DNA from: Acidimicrobiia bacterium
Lineage (GTDB): Bacteria; Actinomycetota; Acidimicrobiia; Spongiisociales; UBA5794
Reading direction: 5' to 3'
DNA length: 12,692 nucleotides
Assembly: GCA_013695075.1 (NCBI GenBank)
Contig: JACDBE010000314.1
Location: 1 to 12,692, forward strand
Each line of letters starts with the position of its first letter. Positions within the stretch are counted from its first letter, which is position 1. The notes below the pieces were generated by a model. It was not told the origin of the DNA, ran no database searches, and saw only the letters and a list, made by a program, of their open reading frames with translations. Both the position numbers and the translations under genes were made by a program. Positions 6,967-12,692 of this stretch are shown piece by piece.

Positions 6967-7425
6967 TCAGGGCTTGTAGGGCGGCGCTTCGCCCCAGCCC
7001 CAGCGCGGCACCGGGGCGTGCTCGACCACGACCGCGTCGGGGGCCGAGTTCATCATTGCCAGGCGTGTGCCCCACTCCAGGTAGGCGACCAGGGCGGAGC
7101 GGAACTCGGGATCCTCCGGCAGACCGGCGTGGTCGGCGGCCCGGCTCATCAGCGAGGCGAAACGGAAGCGCTGCTCGGGGCTGATCTCCAGGTCAATGTG
7201 ATGGCTCACCATGTTCTCGTAGCCGCCGTGCTCGTCTGTGTAGGTGGCAGGACCACCGAACACCTCTGACCACCATGCGGTCACGTGCCTGCGGTGCTCA
7301 GCCGAGACGCCGCCGGGGAAGAAGCCGGAGAGGAGGTCATCCCCTTCGACGCGGTCGTAGAAGGAGTTGATCAGCCGCTCGATGGCTTCGCCGCCGCCGG
7401 CCCATTCGAAGAGCGTGGGGGTCAC
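6967..7425 (-). CDS. Truncated haemoglobin, group II-like
   Basis: A 152-residue heme protein of the truncated haemoglobin superfamily, probably binding O2 or NO or giving nitrosative or oxidative protection. Motifs: FYDRVEGDDLL (22-32) with Tyr23 as the likely B10 distal tyrosine; GFFPGG; WWSEVFGGP (51-59); MVSHHIDLEI (72-81), where His76 is the likely proximal F8 heme ligand; and a C-terminal RWGWGEAPPY (141-150) typical of the group II branch. The G8 tryptophan of group II and III proteins appears to be Phe89 by eye. It starts with GTG; no ribosome site is present, but TAGCGT sits 6 nt upstream, suggesting a leaderless mRNA. It lies 126 bp after mutY on the same strand. Confidence 0.88.
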   Translation of the reverse strand: MTPTLFEWAGGGEAIERLINSFYDRVEGDDLLSGFFPGGVSAEHRRHVTAWWSEVFGGPATYTDEHGGYENMVSHHIDLEISPEQRFRFASLMSRAADHAGLPEDPEFRSALVAYLEWGTRLAMMNSAPDAVVVEHAPVPRWGWGEAPPYKP

Positions 7426-7431
7426 GGGCTG

Positions 7432-7437
7432 ACGCTA
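7432..7437 (-). promoter_or_regulatory. Leaderless promoter of the globin gene (-10 TAGCGT)
   Basis: TAGCGT on the minus strand fits TANNNT and ends 6 nt before the GTG at 7425, the same geometry as the crgA promoter. No Shine-Dalgarno is visible. No clear -35 match at the expected distance. Confidence 0.55.
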
Positions 7438-7442
7438 GCCGC

Positions 7443-7452
7443 TTACATGTAA
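7443..7452. promoter_or_regulatory. Perfect 10-bp palindrome TTACATGTAA in the globin promoter
   Basis: The palindrome lies 5 bp upstream of the globin -10 box, within the -10/-35 spacer. It is AT-rich in a very GC-rich region. A site at this place could be a repressor operator. No specific regulator is recognised, and a 10-mer palindrome alone is weak evidence. Confidence 0.35.
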
Positions 7453-7551
7453 CGCCGGGGCGCCGCCGCCGCACTGCCGTCCATCGGATTTCGCCGCCGA
7501 TCTTGGCCGCGGCCATTGAGGCAGAGCGAGTCGAATCGGCTGGCGCCGCGG

Positions 7552-8385
7552 TCAGTCAGCGATGGCGAAGCCGTCTTCGGTTTCCACCACCAAGCCGTCC
7601 TCGATCAGGCCGTCGAGCGCCTCTTCGACCTGGTCGGTGGGAAACCGGTTGGTGGCGGCGGCGAAGGCGGTTTCGTCGAGCGGGCCGCCTATGAGCAGAC
7701 GCACGATGACTCCCCGCACCTGGCGCACCGACCCGGGGAATGGCGACTGGGTGGCGGGGCGCTGGTAAACGTCGGGGCCGGTGCACCATCGCTCCACCGG
7801 GCACCGGTCGCAGGCGGGGTCGTACGGGCGGCAGATGGCGTTGCCCAGATCCATCACCGCCTGATTCCACGAGGCGGCGTCCTCGTCGAGGGCGGCGAGC
7901 CCCACCCGGCGCAGTGTGGACCCGGCCAGCGGCTCGCCGTACCAGCGGCTGAGCACCCGCTTGAGGTTGGTGTCCGGGGTGACGTCGCGGTGACCGAAGG
8001 CGAACACCGCCACGGCGCGTGCCGTGTAGCCGCCGACCCCGGGCAGTGCCTCCAGCCCGGCCACCGTGTCCGGCCACCCGGCGGCGGCGATCCGCTGCGC
8101 TGCCCGGTGCAGCCAGCGTGCCCGCCGGTTGTAACCCAGCCCCGACCAGGCGGCGGCGACGGCAGCGAACGGGGCCGCTGCCAGCGCGGTCACATCAGGG
8201 AATCGGGCCAGGAACGACTGGTAGTAGGGGACCACCCGGGCCGCCTGGGTCTGCTGGAGCATGGTCTCCGCCACCAGCACGGCGTACGGGTCGGTGGTTG
8301 CCCGCCACGGCAACACCCGCTGGTTGGCCCGATACCACCCGAGGAGGGCGGCGTTGCGCTCCGCCTCGACGGAGCCGGCGGTCAC
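7552..8385 (-). CDS. mutY: A/G-specific adenine glycosylase MutY
   Basis: A 277-residue DNA repair enzyme that removes adenine mispaired with 8-oxoguanine. Visible: LPWR near the N-terminus; AETMLQQTQ with catalytic Glu40; the helix-hairpin-helix LPGVGGYTA (114-122); the catalytic Asp138 in TPDTNLKRVLSR; and a [4Fe-4S] loop C185-x6-C192-x2-C195-x5-C201. The C-terminal NUDIX-like recognition domain of E. coli MutY (350 residues) is absent; instead about 60 residues look like a small winged-helix tail, as in mycobacterial MutY. The start is GTG at 8385, and the GTGA overlap with the pknB stop implies translational coupling. A housekeeping repair gene at the end of a cell-wall operon is notable. 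Endonuclease III is the alternative, but LQQTQ and overall similarity favour MutY. Confidence 0.92.
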   Translation of the reverse strand: MTAGSVEAERNAALLGWYRANQRVLPWRATTDPYAVLVAETMLQQTQAARVVPYYQSFLARFPDVTALAAAPFAAVAAAWSGLGYNRRARWLHRAAQRIAAAGWPDTVAGLEALPGVGGYTARAVAVFAFGHRDVTPDTNLKRVLSRWYGEPLAGSTLRRVGLAALDEDAASWNQAVMDLGNAICRPYDPACDRCPVERWCTGPDVYQRPATQSPFPGSVRQVRGVIVRLLIGGPLDETAFAAATNRFPTDQVEEALDGLIEDGLVVETEDGFAIAD

Positions 8386-10511
8386 GGTGGGGTAGTAGTA
8401 GTAGTAGAGGTGGTGGTGGTGGTGGTCGGTTCCGGCTCCGACCCGATCTGCACCCCCACCACCGAGCCCTCCTCGATGCGCTCGCCGGCAGCGGGATCTT
8501 GTCCTACCACCCGCCCGGCTAACAGTGGGTCGTCGTTGTCGACAATGCCGAGGACGTCGAGACGCAGCCCGACCTCGTCAAGGGCTTCCTGGGCCTCCTC
8601 CGGGGTCATCCCCTCCAGATCGGGGACCTCCACGGTGCGTAGCACGCCCAGCCGGAGCACCACGGTGTCGCCGGTGACCGCCTCGCCACCGGCCGCCGGG
8701 TTCTGCTCGGCGACAAGGCCGGCTAACCCGCTGGCCAGCGACACCGCAACCGGGTCCTCGAACACCACCTCCAGACCGCTCTGCGCCGCCGCCGCCTCCG
8801 CCTGCTCCGGGGTCATGCCGATGAACGACGGCACCGCAAAGGGCTCCGGGCCCTCCGAGATGAACAGCACCACCATCGGCGCCTCTCGATCGACCAGCTG
8901 GCCGGCACGCGGGTCGGTGCGGGTGGCGAAACCCTCCTCGATATCCTCGGAGAACTCGGTGTCGATCTCGACCTCGAACCCGGCGTCCATGAGCACCCGG
9001 ACCGCCTCCTCTTCGGGGAGACCTTCCACCGGGGGCACGGTGAGGGCGAACGGACCGGCGGAGACCACCAGGTCGACGGCGCTACCCGGCGCCGCCTCCT
9101 CGCCGGGCTCGGGATCCTGTTCGAGAACCAGACCCTGGGCAACGTCCTGGTCCTCCCGGGTGGTGATGTCGCCCACCTCGAAGTTCTGGCTCTCGATGAG
9201 GGCGACCGCCTGCTCCTCGGTCATGCCGACCGCGTTGGGGACGGGCAGCAACCCGGGTCCGCCGGAGACAAAGATGGTCACCAGGGAACCGGCCTCCACC
9301 TGCCGGCCGGCCGCCGGTCTGGTCCTGATGACGAACCCTTCGGCTACCTGGGCGTTGGCCTCGGTGGCCAGGTCGACCCGCAGATCGAGGTCCTGGAGCC
9401 GGGTGAACGCCACCTGCTCAGACTGGTCGCGTAGCTCGGGGATGGTCACCAGGTCGGTACCGCCGGCGCCGAGCAGCGACCAAAGGATGACGATGCCGGC
9501 GATGAGCAGCAGCGCCAACCCGACGATCCCGGCGATGACCCCGCCGCGGGACCGCTCCTCCTCCGGCTCCACCGAGATGTGACGGGCGGTCTCGTCGGGG
9601 GGCACCGTTGCCGGCGGCGGGGGCAGCGGCGTCGGGGCGGCGATGACCCTGGTGGCGGTCTCCGCCTGGCGGGTAGGCACCGTGGTGGTGGTGCGCAGGA
9701 AACGCAAAAGGTCGTGGCGCATGTCGGCGGCGCTCTGGTAGCGGGCGGCGGGATCCTTTTCCATCGCCCGGTCGACGATCGACTCCAGGGCGGTGGGGAC
9801 CTCGGGGTTGTAGTGGGAGACCGGTGGCGCCCACTCGGAGACGTGCTGGTAGGCCACCGCCACCGGGCTGTCGCCCTGGAAAGGAGGGCGGCCGCACAGC
9901 AGCTCGTAGAGCACCACACCCAGCGAGTACACGTCGGATCGGCCGTCGGCGGACAGCCCCTGTGCCTGCTCCGGGCTGAAGTAGGTGGCGGTGCCGATGA
10001 CGGCGCCGGCCTTGGTCAGCTCCTCGGAGTCGTCCAAGGCGCGGGCGATGCCGAAATCGGTGACCTTCACCGTGCCCCCGGGGGTCACCATGATGTTCCC
10101 CGGCTTGATGTCGCGGTGGAACACCCCGCGGTCATGGGCGACGGTCAACGCCGCCGCCGCCTCGGCGACGATCTCGGCGGCGCGGCGGGGCAGGAGCGCT
10201 CCCTCGTGGCGTCGGATCTCGCGCAGGGTGCGGCCGTCGATCAGCTCCATCACCATGAAGTAGGTGGAGCCTTCCTGCCCCCAGTCATATATGGAGACGA
10301 TGTTGGGATGGTTCAGGTTGGCCGCTGCCTGCGCCTCCCGGCGGAAACGCGCCACGAAGGCCTCGTCACGAGCGAACTGCTCATGGAGGACCTTTACGGC
10401 CACCCTGCGGCCCAGCAGCGTGTCCTCGGCCTCGAAGACATCACCCATCCCACCACGGGCGAGATGACGGGTGATGCGATAGCGGCCCGAGAGGACTCGG
10501 GTATCGGTCAT
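8382..10511 (-). CDS. pknB: Membrane Ser/Thr protein kinase with five PASTA domains
   Basis: A 709-residue receptor-type kinase that senses peptidoglycan fragments and controls division and cell-wall synthesis. The kinase domain (about 10-273) has the glycine loop ARGGMGDV (18-25), ATP lysine Lys40, HRDIKPGN with Asp134, DFG (152-154) and the IGTATYFSPEQ activation segment. A Pro-rich juxtamembrane region precedes one membrane helix (about 324-346). Five PASTA repeats follow, almost all 68 residues: 352-419, 420-487, 488-555, 556-623, 624-693; mycobacterial PknB has four. The tail is six Thr, Ser, five Thr, Pro-Pro. In the activation loop one autophosphorylated Thr of mycobacterial PknB is kept (Thr166), while the second position is Ala168. 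It lies 60 bp after pbpA and overlaps mutY by GTGA. No pknA is adjacent. Confidence 0.95.
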   Translation of the reverse strand: MTDTRVLSGRYRITRHLARGGMGDVFEAEDTLLGRRVAVKVLHEQFARDEAFVARFRREAQAAANLNHPNIVSIYDWGQEGSTYFMVMELIDGRTLREIRRHEGALLPRRAAEIVAEAAAALTVAHDRGVFHRDIKPGNIMVTPGGTVKVTDFGIARALDDSEELTKAGAVIGTATYFSPEQAQGLSADGRSDVYSLGVVLYELLCGRPPFQGDSPVAVAYQHVSEWAPPVSHYNPEVPTALESIVDRAMEKDPAARYQSAADMRHDLLRFLRTTTTVPTRQAETATRVIAAPTPLPPPPATVPPDETARHISVEPEEERSRGGVIAGIVGLALLLIAGIVILWSLLGAGGTDLVTIPELRDQSEQVAFTRLQDLDLRVDLATEANAQVAEGFVIRTRPAAGRQVEAGSLVTIFVSGGPGLLPVPNAVGMTEEQAVALIESQNFEVGDITTREDQDVAQGLVLEQDPEPGEEAAPGSAVDLVVSAGPFALTVPPVEGLPEEEAVRVLMDAGFEVEIDTEFSEDIEEGFATRTDPRAGQLVDREAPMVVLFISEGPEPFAVPSFIGMTPEQAEAAAAQSGLEVVFEDPVAVSLASGLAGLVAEQNPAAGGEAVTGDTVVLRLGVLRTVEVPDLEGMTPEEAQEALDEVGLRLDVLGIVDNDDPLLAGRVVGQDPAAGERIEEGSVVGVQIGSEPEPTTTTTTSTTTTTPP
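8391..8426. repeat. Trinucleotide tract coding for the poly-Thr tail of PknB
   Basis: On the plus strand five GTA-phase triplets are followed by AG and then six GGT-phase triplets, 36 bp in all. Read on the minus strand it gives six ACC codons, one TCT, four ACT and one ACC: Thr6-Ser-Thr5. A tract like this can slip during replication and change tail length in steps of three bases without breaking the frame or the GTGA overlap with mutY. Confidence 0.85.
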
Positions 10512-10571
10512 CGAGCGGTCATGGTACCGACAAACCGCCGAAATCGACTCCGTGGCGGCATGCGCCGGAAC

Positions 10572-12038
10572 TCAACCGGAGAAGAACTCGGCGAGCACCT
10601 GCTGGGCGATGGGGGCGGCCACCGTTCCGCCGGTGGCGTCGTTGCCGGTGCTGTCGCTGGACTCCACCACCACCGCAATGGCGATCTGCGGTTGGTCCGG
10701 CTCGGCGTCGACGGCACCGAACCCGATGAACCAGGAGTGGGGCGGTCGACCGGGGACCTCGGCGGTGCCCGTCTTGCCGCCGATGCGCACCCCGGGGACC
10801 CCGGCCCTGGTACCGGTCCCCCCCGTCACCACCTGCTCCATCAGCTCCGCAAGGGCCGTCGCCGTTGCCGGGCTCATGGCGGTGTGCAGGATGCGGGGCT
10901 CGGTGACGTCCACCACCTCGCCGTCGGCGTTGAACACCTCGCCGACGACGTACGGTGCCATCACCAGCCCCCCGTTGGCGACGGCGCCGGCCACCAGGGC
11001 CATCTGCAACGGGGTGGCCCGCACGTCCCGCTCGCCGATGGACGACTGGGCCAGGGCGGCCAGGTCGCCGTCGAAGTCGGCCACCGATGGGATCACCGAT
11101 CCGATCGACGGTATGTCGGCCTCCAGCTCGGCGTTGAACCCGAACGCCTCGGCTTGTTCCACCACGGTCTCCACCCCCAGCTGCATGCCCAGCTGGGCGA
11201 AGGTGGTGTTGCATGACAGGGTGAACCCGGTGGCCAGGGTCACCTCGATGCCGTTGTTGCAAGACCCACCGCTGAAGTTGGAGATGGTGGCGCTCGACCC
11301 GGGGAGGTCGACCTCGTCGGGGTCGGGGAAGGTGGTGGCGGCGTTGGCATGCCCGGTCTCCAGGGCGGCGGCGGTGATCACGGTCTTGAACGTCGACCCC
11401 GGGTTGTAGGTGGTCTGCGCCGCCCGGTTGAGCAGCGGCTGGGCCGGGTTGCCCTCGAGGGCCTCGCCGGCGGCGGCGGCGTCCGACCCGATGAGCCGGT
11501 TGGGGTCGAACGACGGGAACGACACCATCGCCAGGATGCCCCCGGTGCGGGGATCGACTGCCGCCACCGCCCCCCGCTGCGAGCCGAGCGCCTCGGCGGC
11601 GATGGTCTGCAGGTCGTTGTCGATGGTGAGGCGCAGCCCGCGGGGGCGCAGGTCGCCGCCCAGCATGGCGTTGAGCACCCCGGAGATCGTCGAATCACGA
11701 TCGGACACCAGGTCGGAGGAGCGGCTGGCCTCCAGCCCGGTGTTGCCGAACAGCACCGTGGAGTAGCCGACGACGTGGGCGTACAGGTCACCTTGGGGGT
11801 ACGAGCGCCGGAACACGGTGCGGTCGGCGGGATTGGGCAGCGACTGGGCCACCACCACCCCGTCGGCGGTGATGATGGTGCCCCGCTCCCGCCCGATGCG
11901 GGCCGCCACCACCCTGGCGTTGCGCGGGTCGTCGCGGTAACGGGCGCTGTCGATGACCTGCACCCACGACACCATCCCCACCAGCAGCGTCATCGCCACG
12001 AACAACCCCAGCGCCATGCGTCGGATGGGGCCATTCAT
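10572..12038 (-). CDS. pbpA: Class B penicillin-binding protein PbpA (peptidoglycan transpeptidase)
   Basis: A 488-residue monofunctional transpeptidase that cross-links peptidoglycan outside the membrane and normally works with the adjacent SEDS protein RodA. One N-terminal signal-anchor helix (about 7-29) is followed by the pedestal domain and the transpeptidase domain with all three active-site motifs: SxxK as Ser215-Thr-Phe-Lys218 (PGSTFK), SxN as Ser275-Cys-Asn277 (LSCNT), and KTG at 422-424 (GGKTGTAE). Length matches mycobacterial PbpA (about 490). The start at 12038 is 21 bp after the rodA stop; upstream GGTGG is a weak ribosome site. Beta-lactams would acylate Ser215. No PASTA repeats, which separates it from PBP2x-type FtsI. 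Confidence 0.95.
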   Translation of the reverse strand: MNGPIRRMALGLFVAMTLLVGMVSWVQVIDSARYRDDPRNARVVAARIGRERGTIITADGVVVAQSLPNPADRTVFRRSYPQGDLYAHVVGYSTVLFGNTGLEASRSSDLVSDRDSTISGVLNAMLGGDLRPRGLRLTIDNDLQTIAAEALGSQRGAVAAVDPRTGGILAMVSFPSFDPNRLIGSDAAAAGEALEGNPAQPLLNRAAQTTYNPGSTFKTVITAAALETGHANAATTFPDPDEVDLPGSSATISNFSGGSCNNGIEVTLATGFTLSCNTTFAQLGMQLGVETVVEQAEAFGFNAELEADIPSIGSVIPSVADFDGDLAALAQSSIGERDVRATPLQMALVAGAVANGGLVMAPYVVGEVFNADGEVVDVTEPRILHTAMSPATATALAELMEQVVTGGTGTRAGVPGVRIGGKTGTAEVPGRPPHSWFIGFGAVDAEPDQPQIAIAVVVESSDSTGNDATGGTVAAPIAQQVLAEFFSG

Positions 12039-12059
12039 GGCGGGCCCACCCAGGTCATC

Positions 12060-12692
12060 TCAGGCCCGCTCCGCATGGGAGATGCGAGCCAGCAGCGCCA
12101 CCATCACCATGTTGGCCACCAGCGACGAGCCCCCGTACGACATGAACGGCAGGGTGATACCGGTCACCGGCAACAGGCGGACTACACCGGCGATGATCAG
12201 CACCGCCTGCATCCCCAGTACCAGGGTGAGCCCGGCGGCGAGGAACTTGCGGAACACGTCGCGGGCCCGCAGGGCGATCCCGAACCCGGCGGCGACGAGC
12301 AGGGCGAAGGCGGCGATGACCGCAATCGAGCCGGCGAACCCCATCTCCTCGGCGACGGCGGCGAAGATGAAGTCGGTGGCCGCCGCCGGGATCAGGTCGG
12401 GTCGGCCCATCCCGATCCCGGAGCCGGTGAGGCTGCCGCTGCCGAGGGCGAACAGGCTCTGGGCGATCTGGTACCCGGTGTCGGTGAAGTCGTCGAATGG
12501 CCGCAGCCACGCCTCCACGCGACGCTGCACGTGATCGAACAGCCGGTGGGCGGCGAACCCGGCGACGCCGACAAACACCCCGCCGGCGAACAGATAGGTG
12601 GCCCGGCCGGTGGTGATGTACATCATCCCGATGAACAGCCCGAACAGCAGCAGCGACGCCCCCAGGTCACGCTGGTATATCAACACCAGGAA
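12060..12692 (-). CDS. rodA: RodA/FtsW-type SEDS peptidoglycan glycosyltransferase (C-terminal part; 5' end off the window)
   Basis: The last 210 residues of a polytopic SEDS protein that polymerises lipid II into glycan strands. The frame is open to the right edge, so the gene is cut by the window and not broken. Visible landmarks: YQRDLGASLLLFGLF, the conserved region with the essential Asp of SEDS enzymes; HVQRRVEAWLRPF; GYQIAQSLFALGSGSLTGSGIG; DFIFAAVAEEMGF; and the C-terminal LPFMSYGGSSLVANM before the end. These fit actinobacterial RodA and are followed directly by pbpA, its usual partner, which favours RodA over FtsW. Several membrane helices are evident between the motifs. Confidence 0.92.
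   Translation of the reverse strand, partial: FLVLIYQRDLGASLLLFGLFIGMMYITTGRATYLFAGGVFVGVAGFAAHRLFDHVQRRVEAWLRPFDDFTDTGYQIAQSLFALGSGSLTGSGIGMGRPDLIPAAATDFIFAAVAEEMGFAGSIAVIAAFALLVAAGFGIALRARDVFRKFLAAGLTLVLGMQAVLIIAGVVRLLPVTGITLPFMSYGGSSLVANMVMVALLARISHAERA

Noticed and set aside
8433..9458. PASTA coding repeats as a DNA repeat array
   Set aside because: The periodicity is at protein level (about 68 residues); the nucleotide sequences of the units differ too much to be a DNA repeat or CRISPR-like array.
7516..9582. 688-codon open frame on the plus strand over mutY and pknB
   Set aside because: It is a shadow of two well-supported genes; composition is low complexity (Arg, Ser, Pro, Thr) with no domain.
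10521..10526. TACCAT as a pknB promoter
   Set aside because: The box fits TANNNT, but it is 9 nt from the ATG, there is no -35 match, and pknB sits only 60 bp after pbpA in an operon; evidence is too weak to list.
9579..11216. 545-codon open frame on the plus strand over pknB and pbpA
   Set aside because: Antisense shadow; both real genes show complete active-site motifs across this stretch.

Overview
The window is GC-rich, densely coding bacterial chromosome. It looks like Actinomycetota, possibly a deep branch such as Acidimicrobiia, although the class is inference. The markers are crgA, a rodA-pbpA-pknB cell-wall block with a PASTA kinase, an actinobacterial-type short MutY with a C-terminal helix-turn-helix-like tail, GTG starts, and TANNNT -10 boxes placed directly against start codons.

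Layout from left to right: (1) minus strand, a Tat-type lipoprotein solute-binding protein of an ABC importer, whose other transporter genes would lie off the left edge; (2) plus strand, a tRNA-Ala(UGC) with its own promoter; (3) plus strand, two tandem paralogous FAD-dependent halogenase-like enzymes, both carrying WxWxIP, FxxPxxSxG and a lysine at residue 73; (4) plus strand, a thiolase and, 2 bp later, a one-helix membrane protein with a cysteine pair; (5) plus strand, a small DUF2867-like protein that converges on and overlaps crgA; (6) minus strand, reading right to left: rodA (cut by the right edge), pbpA, pknB (five PASTA repeats), mutY (GTGA overlap with pknB), a group-II-like truncated haemoglobin, and crgA. 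The last two have what look like leaderless promoters.

The right half is the conserved division and peptidoglycan-synthesis neighbourhood. In Mycobacterium tuberculosis alaT, crgA, pknB, pbpA and rodA lie in the same order close to oriC. Here the same markers remain, but a metabolic block (halogenase-like pair, thiolase, small membrane protein, DUF2867-like gene) sits between tRNA-Ala and crgA, and mutY plus a globin sit between pknB and crgA. pknA is not between pbpA and pknB.

The most notable content is the halogenase-like pair. It has no PKS, NRPS or flavin reductase gene beside it inside the window, so substrate and product are unknown. No CRISPR array, transposase, integrase or phage gene was seen. 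No gene-free stretch exceeds 300 bp; the longest gaps are about 152 bp (1652-1803), 144 bp (4655-4798) and 126 bp (7426-7551).
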